Counted from the first letter of the stretch, positions 1 through 6,977 are shown. The stretch is DNA of 8,687 nucleotides from a candidate division KSB1 bacterium (GCA_022566355.1 JADFJB010000073.1:1-8687), one strand, 5' to 3'. Notes: a model not told the origin generated them from the sequence alone. Numbers and translations are program-made.

Positions 1-2
1 TA

Positions 3-383
3 ATTGTGGCAGCAGATTTTGATCCCACTAAAAAGGGAGGAAGAGAGGGGGTTTATGATAGTGTGTTAGCTCTTGCAGAGACTCTTAAGGATCTTCCTCT
101 TTGGATAAAGATAAATGCTATTCGTCGTGATTGGGGCTCTGACATTACCGGTGATTTGCACAAGCTAAAATTTTCTGTTTTTGCCGATCTTAAATTGTCA
201 GATATACAGGAGACGATGAAGCACGATGCAGCCTTTCTCGTAAAATCCAGCCCAGAGATGATTACCCTTAATTGCGCAACCTCAAGCAGAAAAGCTCTGA
301 AAGAGTTTGGTAACACGGTTGCAGGAATTACAAAAGTAGTTGTTCAAAAAATTCTTGAAAGCAAAACCTGGTTAGCCTGGTAG
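3..383 (+). CDS. pyrF: Orotidine-5'-phosphate decarboxylase, N-terminal half; open at window start and truncated at 3' end
   Basis: OMP decarboxylase makes UMP from orotidylate, the last step of de novo pyrimidine synthesis. The frame is open to the window edge. The GTG at 6 is probably an internal valine, because it continues the family's I-V-A-A-D-F strand. Counting from that codon, the catalytic Lys35 (IKIN), Asp61 and Lys63 (FADLKLSDI) and Asp66 are all present, as is Asp5. Homology stops after the strand GITKVVV near base 344. The next 13 codons to the stop at 381-383 do not look like the family and are antisense to the cstA-like gene. The C-terminal half of the barrel, with the phosphate-binding loops, is missing. 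The product would therefore be inactive if the junction is real. The identification is firm from the active-site tetrad. The cause of the truncation is open: genomic rearrangement or assembly chimera. Confidence 0.8.
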   Translation: MVAADFDPTKKGGREGVYDSVLALAETLKDLPLWIKINAIRRDWGSDITGDLHKLKFSVFADLKLSDIQETMKHDAAFLVKSSPEMITLNCATSSRKALKEFGNTVAGITKVVVQKILESKTWLAW

Positions 384-1569
384 CCGTATCCAACGAAGTT
401 AAAGCAAATGCAGATACCGCGAGTGCCGTGAAAGTGACGCCAATATGAAGGGGAATACCCAGGCTTGAAATAAATTTACCGACACTCTCAGCGAATAATG
501 TTATAGGACCGCCGCCGCCGGGACCTATATAACTTTGATACATTTCCGTTGTTAACACTGCAGCCGCAATCAATGAGACCACTGCCAACATAGCCTCAAT
601 TAACATACCTCCATAAGCAACTACCTTGGCATCAGATTCCTTATCTAATTGCTTCGATGTTGTCCCCGAAGCGACCATGGAATGGAATCCCGATACTGCG
701 CCACAAGCTACCGTTACAAAAAGTAAAGGAAACATAAAGCCAATGCTTGTTTTGAAAGAGGTTAACGGGGCCAGGTGAACTTCAGGATTCGCAACTAGGA
801 TTCCAATACCTGCTCCTAAAATCAACATATATAATAAAAAGGAATTTAGATAGTCCCTGGGTTGGAGCAGAACCCATACAGGTGTTACAGACGCCACAAA
901 AATATAACCTAACAGGATTATCGTCCAGGTTGTTACGGATAATTTTAAAGGGAAAATGATCCCCAGGGCAATGCATCCCAAAAGCAAGAGTACACCTAAA
1001 ATTGAAGCCGGCCCAATGGGTAAATTCCACTTATAAATAGCAACACCGAAAAAAACCGCCAAACCAAGAAATAACATTGATGCAGTTGCAGATTCCGGCA
1101 CATTGCTGAATGTTCTAGCTACCAAAATCGTGAACACAGCAATGACCAAAATTAAAGTGGCCCATGCAAAAATCAGGAATAGTTTTTTACCTAGATCGCC
1201 GATGTATTGATGAATGATTTCACCGATAGATTTACTTTTATGACGAACTGAAGCCATGATCGAAGCAAAATCATGAACACCGCCAATAAAAATTGAACCG
1301 AAAATAATCCATAAAAAAACCGGGATCCAACCGAATACTGCAGCAAAAATAGGTCCGACAATAGGGCTTGCACCTGCAATTGAGGCGAAATGGTGCCCCA
1401 AAAGAACCGGCGCTTTTGCAGGAACATAATCGACGCCATCTGTCATAGTATGTGCAGGCGTTGGTCTATCCGGATCAACTTTCAGCCGTTTAACTAAAAA
1501 CCGGCCATACCATACATAAGCGGGAACCAGGCAAGCCAATGCCATCAGCATCATGTATAGAGCTTTCAT
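328..1569 (-). CDS. cstA: CstA-family transporter (carbon starvation protein A type), C-terminus missing
   Basis: This is a polytopic inner-membrane transporter of the CstA/BtsT family, whose characterised members take up peptides or pyruvate during nutrient limitation. Family signatures are clear: GHHFASIAGASPIVGP (residues 58-73), GGVHDFASIMASVRHKSKS (96-114), the LLQPRDYLNS and CGAVSGFHSMVASGTTSKQ blocks, and FALTSLDTATRLTR (388-401). Roughly eleven hydrophobic segments can be seen. I chose the ATG at 1569, not the TTG at 1575, because AGGAG lies eight bases upstream of the ATG. The upstream gene's TGA ends two bases before this ATG, so the two are probably translationally coupled. After the SLDTATR motif the family normally continues with further membrane helices. 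Here the frame runs into the antisense of the pyrF fragment and stops after QLLL, so the 3' end is lost. At 413 residues it is shorter than usual. The substrate cannot be told from sequence. Confidence 0.85.
   Translation of the reverse strand: MKALYMMLMALACLVPAYVWYGRFLVKRLKVDPDRPTPAHTMTDGVDYVPAKAPVLLGHHFASIAGASPIVGPIFAAVFGWIPVFLWIIFGSIFIGGVHDFASIMASVRHKSKSIGEIIHQYIGDLGKKLFLIFAWATLILVIAVFTILVARTFSNVPESATASMLFLGLAVFFGVAIYKWNLPIGPASILGVLLLLGCIALGIIFPLKLSVTTWTIILLGYIFVASVTPVWVLLQPRDYLNSFLLYMLILGAGIGILVANPEVHLAPLTSFKTSIGFMFPLLFVTVACGAVSGFHSMVASGTTSKQLDKESDAKVVAYGGMLIEAMLAVVSLIAAAVLTTEMYQSYIGPGGGGPITLFAESVGKFISSLGIPLHIGVTFTALAVSAFALTSLDTATRLTRFCFQEFFEQLLL
340..355. other. Probable rearrangement or assembly junction joining broken pyrF and cstA
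   Basis: Recognisable PyrF sequence on the plus strand ends at about 344. Recognisable CstA sequence on the minus strand ends at about 343-352. The two frames then overlap antisense as far as 383, with no intergenic DNA or terminator between them. Two unrelated conserved genes losing their 3' ends at the same point indicates a breakpoint. The exact base cannot be fixed by eye, and the join sits in the A/T-rich run at 344-354. A deletion, an inversion and a metagenomic mis-join are all possible. Confidence 0.65.
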
Positions 1570-1571
1570 AA

Positions 1572-2129
1572 TCAAATCTCCTGTTTGGTTAATTCAGTCT
1601 TCTCAAATTCCGATATTTTTTCCAGTAAACTTAAGAAATCTTTGCTTCTTCGATTTGAGTAAATGGAAGAAGTTGGGAGGTGATAACAGATCATCATGGT
1701 TTCATACCATCCATTAATGCCAAATTTCAACCAATAGGATTTAGAATACTTTTTCACCATTTGTTCAAAATTCAAAGGAAGCCATTTTTCTTCCAACAAA
1801 AGAACCAGGGCGAATCTCGATCTCATGTGGCGTTCCTCAGATGAAGTCTTTGTTTTAGCCCACTCTTCTAACCAGGAAAAATGATTACTCAAAAGTTCCT
1901 GCGTTGGGGTTGAAGTTTCACTTTGAATGACCAGGTAGTCGTTTAAATGAGATTCATCGACTATCAATTTTTTACTGATGGCATAATGTTGGAGTTTTTG
2001 TTTGGATTGTGCAAGTAACTCATTTTTTCGACCGTTAAGAAAAATATCTTTTTGAACATCATAATATCCCGAAAGGATTTGTGCTAATTTTGCAATCACG
2101 ATATTGGTTTTGTGATTTGATTTTTTCAA
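1572..2129 (-). CDS. Unrecognised 185-residue soluble protein between coaX and cstA
   Basis: I do not recognise this protein. It is 185 residues with no signal peptide and no clear membrane segment. It is rich in Lys, Glu, Ser and Leu, and has several tryptophans in the middle (WLEEW, EEKWLPLNF, SYWLKFGINGWYE). The look is that of an alpha-helical cytosolic protein. No ATG is available near the N-terminus: the frame opens after an in-frame TAA and the only usual start is TTG at 2129, preceded by AGGATAGGGA. The start is therefore moderately uncertain. Its last codons (CAG GAG ATT TGA) also form the ribosome-binding site of cstA, whose ATG begins two bases after the stop. This coupling suggests a product made together with the transporter, perhaps an accessory factor, but that is inference only. 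It lies 58 bases downstream of coaX. Confidence 0.7.
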   Translation of the reverse strand: MKKSNHKTNIVIAKLAQILSGYYDVQKDIFLNGRKNELLAQSKQKLQHYAISKKLIVDESHLNDYLVIQSETSTPTQELLSNHFSWLEEWAKTKTSSEERHMRSRFALVLLLEEKWLPLNFEQMVKKYSKSYWLKFGINGWYETMMICYHLPTSSIYSNRRSKDFLSLLEKISEFEKTELTKQEI

Positions 2130-2187
2130 AAAGTCCCTATCCTGATTATAGTATTCTTTATGATGGTTTTAATAAATTTCAGTTATT

Positions 2188-2982
2188 CTATATTTCAGGT
2201 TTTGACTTAAGTCTCTCATAAATTATTCGCATACCATCTAGAGTCAGATTCGGCTCGAATTGTTTAATCACTTTTGTTTTCTGTAAAATCACTGAGGCCA
2301 GTCCGCCCGTAGCAATGACCTGTACTTCTTTATCTGACTTAAGCTCTTCTGACAATCTCCTGGCCAGGCCATTTACCATTTCAACCGCACCATACATAAT
2401 GCCTGATTGCATACTGGTTTCGGTGTTTGTACCAAGAATTTTTTCAGGAAACCTTAGTTCAACTTCAAATAATTTTGCCGCGCGTCTCCATAAATCCATT
2501 GCGGAAGTTTCAACCCCGGGAGCGATTACGCCTCCCAAATAATCGCCATTTTCTGCGATGACGTCAAAAGTGGTTGCAGTGCCAAAATCTACGATGATAA
2601 GCGGTCCGCCATATTTTTCAAAACCACTGATTGCATTGCAAAGACGATCCGCTCCAACAGCATGAGGATCATTGTAATGAATTTGTATACCTAAATCAAG
2701 ATCGCTTGAGATAATGATCGGTGAAAAATGCAGGTAATTCTCCACCATGCGGGCATAAACTTGTGTCGTTTCAGGGACTACCGATGTGATAACTACATCA
2801 ATGATATTTTCAACCGGAATTCTGCCAGAGTCACACAACATTTTAACCGCAATCCAGCTTTCATCCTCTGTGCGTGTAACGGATGTACTTAACCGCCAAT
2901 TAATAATTAATTCTTTATGTTTAAAAACCGCTAAAACCGTGTGTGTATTCCCGACATCAATTGTTAGTAAAAGATCATCCAT
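2188..2982 (-). CDS. coaX: Type III pantothenate kinase
   Basis: CoaX phosphorylates pantothenate with ATP, the first step of coenzyme A synthesis in the cytosol. The type III class is recognised by its ASKHA-fold motifs, all present: DVGNT (residues 9-13, phosphate loop), GADR (110-113, with Asp112 at the catalytic-base position), DFGTATT (132-138, the region that binds the monovalent cation), GGVIAPG (150-156) and ATGG (224-227). The 264-residue length is normal for the family. The ATG at 2982 begins three bases after the birA stop, so the genes are cotranscribed. The Shine-Dalgarno signal is weak, which fits translation coupled to birA. In some bacteria birA and coaX are adjacent and even fused, which supports both calls. 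I see no sign of damage. The 3' end is followed by a 58-base gap before the next gene. Confidence 0.96.
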   Translation of the reverse strand: MDDLLLTIDVGNTHTVLAVFKHKELIINWRLSTSVTRTEDESWIAVKMLCDSGRIPVENIIDVVITSVVPETTQVYARMVENYLHFSPIIISSDLDLGIQIHYNDPHAVGADRLCNAISGFEKYGGPLIIVDFGTATTFDVIAENGDYLGGVIAPGVETSAMDLWRRAAKLFEVELRFPEKILGTNTETSMQSGIMYGAVEMVNGLARRLSEELKSDKEVQVIATGGLASVILQKTKVIKQFEPNLTLDGMRIIYERLKSKPEI

Positions 2983-2985
2983 ATT

Positions 2986-3777
2986 TTATAGTACCAAACT
3001 ACCGTTATAAAAGATTTGTTCTTTTCCATTGCAATTCAATATAAGTCCGCCATTTTCATCGATATCTGTGGCAATACCAACTTTTTTCATCCTTCCATCG
3101 ATTAATGTAACTGACTGGCCTAAAAATGTAGCAAATTTTTTCCAATCTTCCAACATATCCTTAAATTTCTTCAATTTTAGCAGTGTATAATTAGCATCCA
3201 ATTTTTCTATTATTCTTTGTAATAACTTCATTCTATCAATATCCTCGCCATGTTCGATCCGTAATGAAGTGGCATTCACACCCGCTTCTTCATTAAATTC
3301 ATCTTGATTCTGATTCACATTGATGCCAATGCCAAGTATTGCCTGGGCCAATAAATTCTTCTCAGATTTAGTATCAGTAAGGATCCCGCAAAATTTTGAA
3401 CCCTTTAAAAGAACATCATTGGGCCATTTTATTTGAGGAGATAATTGAAACAAATCTTTTACAACCTGGGCCACTGCTGTTGCTGCACAAAAAGTTACCA
3501 AAAAAGCTTTTGGAAGCTCAAGGAATCTCGGCGCCAAATAGATTGATAACCACAGTCCCTTACCCTTTGAGGACTGCCAAGTTCTGTTGAATCGTCCACG
3601 CCCGGCGGTTTGTTCTTCAGCAAGAACGATTGTGCCTTCTGGTATTCTATTTTGATCACTTGTCTTTGATTCTTGAATTAACTTTAGCAATATGTCATTT
3701 GTTGAAGTGACTGAATCGAATTGATAAATCTGTTTCCCTATGCATTGGAGCTTTGAATTTAGGTGGATTTTCTCCAT
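2986..3777 (-). CDS. birA: Biotin--[acetyl-CoA-carboxylase] ligase, without DNA-binding domain
   Basis: BirA activates biotin with ATP to biotinyl-5'-AMP and transfers it to the acceptor lysine of biotin carboxyl carrier proteins. Visible motifs are the N-terminal STNDIL helix (residues 25-30), the biotinyl-AMP loop QTAGRGRFNRTWQS (56-69, with the GRGR core at 59-62), KWPNDVLL (117-124, with the biotin-contacting Lys), GIGINVN (149-155), and a C-terminal SH3-like domain from about 215 to the end. At 263 residues with no N-terminal winged helix it is a group I ligase. It should not act as a biotin-operon repressor. Its ATG overlaps the upstream zinc-ribbon stop by one base (TAATG). The carrier protein gene that it would modify lies two genes upstream in the same operon, which gives enzyme and substrate together. 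Confidence 0.95.
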   Translation of the reverse strand: MEKIHLNSKLQCIGKQIYQFDSVTSTNDILLKLIQESKTSDQNRIPEGTIVLAEEQTAGRGRFNRTWQSSKGKGLWLSIYLAPRFLELPKAFLVTFCAATAVAQVVKDLFQLSPQIKWPNDVLLKGSKFCGILTDTKSEKNLLAQAILGIGINVNQNQDEFNEEAGVNATSLRIEHGEDIDRMKLLQRIIEKLDANYTLLKLKKFKDMLEDWKKFATFLGQSVTLIDGRMKKVGIATDIDENGGLILNCNGKEQIFYNGSLVL

Positions 3778-4157
3778 TATCCCGAAAGCTCGCCGGGAGT
3801 ATAAAGATTATCATCAGTTCCCTTTGATGAATTTCCTTTATAAGCTTCTTCTTCTGCTTCTTCAATCATTTGATCAAATTCTTCTCCTGCTTCTTCTCCC
3901 ATTTCTTTACCCATTTTTTTCATTAAATCTATCATAGATTTTGGATCATTCTCATCAAGACCCCGCCATTTAGAGGGATCAGCAAGGCTTTCCATACGAG
4001 CATCTTCTGATTTTGGTGAAGCAAACCTGGATAATAATTTTTTAAGGTTTGTGTTATTACAACTCGGACAATGAAAACTCTCAGGTTGATCGTTGATCCT
4101 CATGAGGACGCTAATTTGTTTACTGCAGTCCTGACAGCGAAATTCATAGATGGGCAT
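3777..4157 (-). CDS. FmdB-family zinc-ribbon protein with acidic tail
   Basis: The N-terminus MPIYEFRCQDC is the hallmark of the FmdB-type putative regulatory zinc ribbon. Cys8 and Cys11 pair with Cys30 and Cys33 (CPSC) to form one zinc site, followed by the typical KKLLSRFA segment. Residues 45-126 form a charged, low-complexity tail rich in Met, Glu and Lys (about 80-110: GKEMGEEAGEEFDQMIEEAEEE), probably helical. The family is named from a formamide/acetamide metabolism gene, and its biochemical role is generally unsettled. The ATG at 4157 has a good ribosome-binding site (AAGGAA about six bases upstream). It lies 13 bases after the carrier protein gene and overlaps birA by one base. The position between carrier and ligase suggests a role linked to the carboxylase, for example in assembly or regulation. 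That is inference from context. Confidence 0.85.
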   Translation of the reverse strand: MPIYEFRCQDCSKQISVLMRINDQPESFHCPSCNNTNLKKLLSRFASPKSEDARMESLADPSKWRGLDENDPKSMIDLMKKMGKEMGEEAGEEFDQMIEEAEEEAYKGNSSKGTDDNLYTPGELSG

Positions 4158-4170
4158 ATTGTTTCCTTAT

Positions 4171-4686
4171 TTATTTAGAAGTTAATTCAATCAATACCAG
4201 ACCTTTATCTATAGCATCACCCTTTTTCACAAGGATCTTACTGACTTTTCCTTTCCCTGGAGATTTAATTTCATTTTCCATTTTCATTGCTTCCATGATT
4301 ATCAGACCATCTCCTTTATTTACTTCTTGATCAATTTCAACTACAATATCCAATACCAGTCCCGGTATCGGGGCACGAACAATCATTACCCCGGAATCAT
4401 GGCTTTCATCTTTGCCAATTGTTTTCTTCAGTAATTGTCTCTCGTCATTCAACTCAACTTCCAGGGTTTCATGATTCACGGAGACCTTATAACTGCTTTC
4501 ACTATTTTTTTCAACCCAAACCCGGTATTGCTTTCCAGACAAAACCAGAGAATACAAGCCCGAAGGATGTATCTTCTCAAAATCAAACTGAACGGGTTTC
4601 CCATCATGAAGTAACTGTAATTTTGAATACTGATTTTGAACATTCAGATGGTATCGCTTTCCGGCAATTTCAACCTGGTATTTCAT
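4171..4686 (-). CDS. Biotin carboxyl carrier protein of an acyl-CoA carboxylase
   Basis: The C-terminal 75 residues are a biotinyl domain with the EAMKMENEI motif at 132-140. Lys135 is the expected biotinylation site, about 36 residues from the C-terminus as usual. The first ~95 residues are not the Ala/Pro-rich linker of E. coli AccB. They contain short beta-like stretches ending in YKVSVNHETLEVELNDERQLL, which resembles the BT (biotin-carboxylase-binding) region of propionyl-CoA and methylcrotonyl-CoA carboxylase alpha chains. The protein therefore looks like the detached C-terminal part of such an alpha chain. Its ATG overlaps the accC stop in an ATGA arrangement, so carboxylase and carrier should be made in equal amounts. 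The carrier swings carboxybiotin from AccC to a carboxyltransferase that is not encoded in this window. Biotin carrier is certain. Propionyl/acyl-CoA rather than acetyl-CoA as substrate is inference. Confidence 0.93.
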   Translation of the reverse strand: MKYQVEIAGKRYHLNVQNQYSKLQLLHDGKPVQFDFEKIHPSGLYSLVLSGKQYRVWVEKNSESSYKVSVNHETLEVELNDERQLLKKTIGKDESHDSGVMIVRAPIPGLVLDIVVEIDQEVNKGDGLIIMEAMKMENEIKSPGKGKVSKILVKKGDAIDKGLVLIELTSK

Positions 4687-6191
4687 GGTTTACTAAAACC
4701 CTCCAATCGACCAATCCTTCTCCAATTTTCCATATTTCTTTGAGTAGAACTTCTCATCTTCCTCTGGCCATTTTCCTGATTGGTTGAATGGAATAAGGAT
4801 GACGAAACTGCACCAGCAAAGTGAATGGTTTCATCACCATCTTTTAAATCCATAATATTTTCTTGCTCGACAAACTGAGTGGTAATTTCACCCATTTTGA
4901 ATTTTTCGTTATCCATTAGTTCAATAAAATAAGGAATACAAGTATCAACGCCAAACACCTGGTATTCTTTTAATGCTCGTTTCATCCGGTCAATTGCATC
5001 ATTTCTTGTCTTCCCCCAGACAATTAATTTTGCCATCAAAGGATCATAGTAAGGGTATATTTGAGCACCGCCATAGATTCCGGAATCACATCGAACTCCA
5101 AATCCATCAGGCTCGAATAGATATTCTATTTTTCCGGTTGATGGCATGAAATTATTCCTTGGATCCTCTGAACAGATTCGACACTCGATGGCATGGCCAT
5201 TCGCAGTGACATCTTTTTGAATAATTTCCAACTTATCGCCATTCGCGATTTTTAACTGTTCTTTTACCAGGTCTATTCCCGTTATTGCTTCCGTTACAGG
5301 GTGTTCAACCTGAAGCCTGGTATTCATTTCCAGAAAATAATAATTCCACTCCGCATCGACTAGGAACTCAATGGTACCTGCATTTTCATAGTTAGCAGCC
5401 TTTGCCAATTCGATTGCAGATTCACCCATTTTTTCTCGCAATTCAGAAGTTAAACCTACGCATGGTGACTCTTCCACTAATTTCTGGTGTCGACGCTGAA
5501 TGGAACATTCCCTTTCCAACAAGTGAATCGTATTGCCATGGCTGTCAGCAATTATTTGAAACTCAATGTGCCTAGGCTTTACAAGATATTTTTCCAGGTA
5601 AATTCGATCATCTCCAAATGCGGAACGGGCTTCATTCTGCGAGCCTCGAAATGCGCTTTGAAATTCGGATTTTTCGTTTACAATCCGCATACCTTTACCG
5701 CCACCTCCGGCTGCGGCTTTTAACAAAACCGGGAATCCAAGTTTTTTTGCAATTTCATTTGCAGCTTCAAGATCCACAATGGGTTCAATTGTTCCGGGAA
5801 TAGTTGGCACCCCCAACTCTTTTGCAAGAATACGAGCCTTTGTCTTGTCACCCATCAGCTCAATTGATTTTGATTTCGGACCAATGAACTTTATCCCTGC
5901 TTGTTCAACACTTCTGGCAAATACGGCATTTTCTGCCAAAAACCCATAGCCGGGATGTATGGCATCGACACCCGACTCCTTTGCAATTTTTAAAATCCGA
6001 TCTTGTTTGAGATATGATTCTGACGACTGTGCCTTTCCGACTAAGTAGGCTTCTTCTGCGAGTTGAACATGAAGGCTTGTACGATCTGGTTCCGAATAAA
6101 TCACGACGGCTTCTATTCCAAGTTCATGACATGCTCGGATAATTCGGACTGCAATTTCTCCCCGGTTAGCGATAAGAACTTTTTTAAACAT
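4683..6191 (-). CDS. accC: Biotin carboxylase subunit of acyl-CoA carboxylase
   Basis: AccC uses ATP and bicarbonate to carboxylate the biotin on the carrier protein. The 502-residue product has the N-terminal domain (MFKKVLIANRGEIAVRI), the ATP-grasp glycine loop KAAAGGGGKGM (158-168), and the active-site block EMNTRLQVEHPVTE (288-301). Lys116, Lys158, Lys237, Glu275, Glu288, Asn290 and Arg292 match the ligands known from the E. coli enzyme. The C-terminal domain runs from HAIECRI (333-339) to about 445. Residues 446-502 are an extension beyond the 449-residue E. coli length and end in NWRRIGRLEGFSKP. Such a tail is seen in acyl-CoA carboxylase alpha chains and longer AccC forms. It is the first gene of the operon. 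The ATG at 6191 has no convincing Shine-Dalgarno sequence, but the N-terminus fits the family exactly. Confidence 0.96.
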   Translation of the reverse strand: MFKKVLIANRGEIAVRIIRACHELGIEAVVIYSEPDRTSLHVQLAEEAYLVGKAQSSESYLKQDRILKIAKESGVDAIHPGYGFLAENAVFARSVEQAGIKFIGPKSKSIELMGDKTKARILAKELGVPTIPGTIEPIVDLEAANEIAKKLGFPVLLKAAAGGGGKGMRIVNEKSEFQSAFRGSQNEARSAFGDDRIYLEKYLVKPRHIEFQIIADSHGNTIHLLERECSIQRRHQKLVEESPCVGLTSELREKMGESAIELAKAANYENAGTIEFLVDAEWNYYFLEMNTRLQVEHPVTEAITGIDLVKEQLKIANGDKLEIIQKDVTANGHAIECRICSEDPRNNFMPSTGKIEYLFEPDGFGVRCDSGIYGGAQIYPYYDPLMAKLIVWGKTRNDAIDRMKRALKEYQVFGVDTCIPYFIELMDNEKFKMGEITTQFVEQENIMDLKDGDETIHFAGAVSSSLFHSTNQENGQRKMRSSTQRNMENWRRIGRLEGFSKP

Positions 6192-6276
6192 TTAACAACT
6201 AAAATCTTTATTCAAAAAACTATTTTAACTCTTTTTAGTAACAATTTAGGTGTTTAGACTGTAGGCTTTAAGGTTG

Positions 6277-6530
6277 TTAGGTTTTGCATATTACTCTAAT
6301 TAAAGCGCCTAAGAACTTTTCAGTTTCTACAATTTTCGACCCGTTATTATTATCATACTCTTTGAAGTATCCCAGCCGTTTGGCAAGGCTAAACTGATAA
6401 TGTAATTCCCTTAACAATCCAATAGCGATCCCGGCCATCCGGCACGAAGAAAACCTTTTGTTGCTTGATAGATTATCAATGCCAATTCGTCGGCTAACTC
6501 AAAAGCTCGAAACTTCGTATGATCTCGCAT
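6277..6530 (-). pseudogene. Decayed four-helix-bundle protein (S23 / 23S rRNA intervening-sequence family)
   Basis: Reading down from the ATG at 6530, preceded by AGGAA, gives MRDHTKFRAFELADELALIIYQATKGF, a typical start of the S23-type four-helix-bundle family. That frame then reaches a stop. In another frame the C-terminal half follows: RMAGIAIGLLRELHYQ, then SLAKRLGYFKEY and a final ETEKFLGALIR helix, ending at the TAA at 6277-6279. The conserved middle of roughly 30 residues (the second helix, with its usual R-x-A-x-S-x-x-x-N-I-x-E-G block) is absent. An internal deletion with a frameshift near 6440-6455 explains this. These proteins are common, often orphan, and have no settled function. 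The product is surely not made intact. The call rests on remembered family patterns. Confidence 0.65.
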
Positions 6531-6541
6531 ATGTGTTCCTA

Positions 6542-6565
6542 CTACAGCCTAAAAAGCTACAGCCT
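6542..6565. repeat. Short direct repeat upstream of the decayed gene
   Basis: The nine-base word CTACAGCCT occurs at 6542-6550 and again at 6557-6565, separated by AAAAAG. It lies between the STAS gene and the start of the decayed four-helix-bundle gene. No function is evident; it could be a duplication scar. Confidence 0.35.
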
Positions 6566-6579
6566 TTCTACCTGAATAG

Positions 6580-6924
6580 TTAACTCTTTTTAATAATCCG
6601 GATGGCTTGTTTTTCCGATTCACAAATATTTAAAACTCGAGTTAATTGTGCGATCTCAATTAACTTTTTGACCTGCTGTTTTAGATTTATGATTACAAAA
6701 ATTCCTTTGTTATGAACGGCTTGCCGATGGCCAAAAAGCAGAGCGCCTAAACCTGAACTATCCATGTATTCAACATTCTGCAAATCAATAATGATATTGG
6801 GTGAATCCTGGACAATCGAAGCCAATAACTCCTTTTTAAAATCAGGCGCAAGATTCGAATCAACTCTTGTTTCTAAAGCCTGGACTAAAACGATATTATT
6901 ATCCTGATGTTTATATAGTTTCAT
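6580..6924 (-). CDS. STAS-domain protein, anti-sigma-factor antagonist type
   Basis: The 114-residue protein is a single STAS domain. The motif YMDSSGLGALLFG at 53-65 holds the serine (Ser56 by position) that is phosphorylated in SpoIIAA and RsbV, and the preceding strand IIIDLQNV is also typical. Proteins of this type bind an anti-sigma kinase when unphosphorylated and so release a sigma factor, or act in other partner-switching pathways. No RsbW-like kinase, PP2C phosphatase or sigma factor lies in the window, so the partner is unknown and probably encoded elsewhere. The ATG at 6924 has only a weak ribosome-binding site. The gene stands alone: a decayed gene follows it and 226 bases separate it from the small zinc-ribbon gene upstream. 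Confidence 0.9.
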   Translation of the reverse strand: MKLYKHQDNNIVLVQALETRVDSNLAPDFKKELLASIVQDSPNIIIDLQNVEYMDSSGLGALLFGHRQAVHNKGIFVIINLKQQVKKLIEIAQLTRVLNICESEKQAIRIIKKS

Positions 6925-6947
6925 TTTATCTTAATTTTTTCACATTG

Positions 6948-6977
6948 ATTATCTTAATGGGAATTGTACAACTTCAA
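6948..6977 (-). promoter_or_regulatory. Candidate sigma-70-like promoter of the STAS gene
   Basis: On the minus strand TTGAAG (6972-6977) is followed after 18 bases by GATAAT (6948-6953), and the STAS start codon is 23 bases further on. The match is 4/6 and 5/6 to the classical boxes. In an A/T-rich spacer such matches arise easily by chance, and FCB bacteria may use other promoter forms. Confidence 0.25.

Noticed and set aside
3740-3937. Plus-strand open frame rich in Leu and Phe opposite the FmdB-like gene.
   Set aside because: It is the antisense of the Glu/Lys-rich tail and the birA start; the leucine runs come from GAA/GAG codons read backwards.
6192-6276. Search for a promoter ahead of accC (TTGTTA and TAAAAT-like words, and the Bacteroidetes TAnnTTTG box).
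   Set aside because: Spacing of the candidate boxes is wrong (11 bases) and the Bacteroidetes box does not match, so no promoter is called.
6961-6975. Small palindrome TTGTACAA with partly matching flanks, considered as an operator.
   Set aside because: Eight-base palindromes are frequent by chance and no second copy or known operator pattern supports it.
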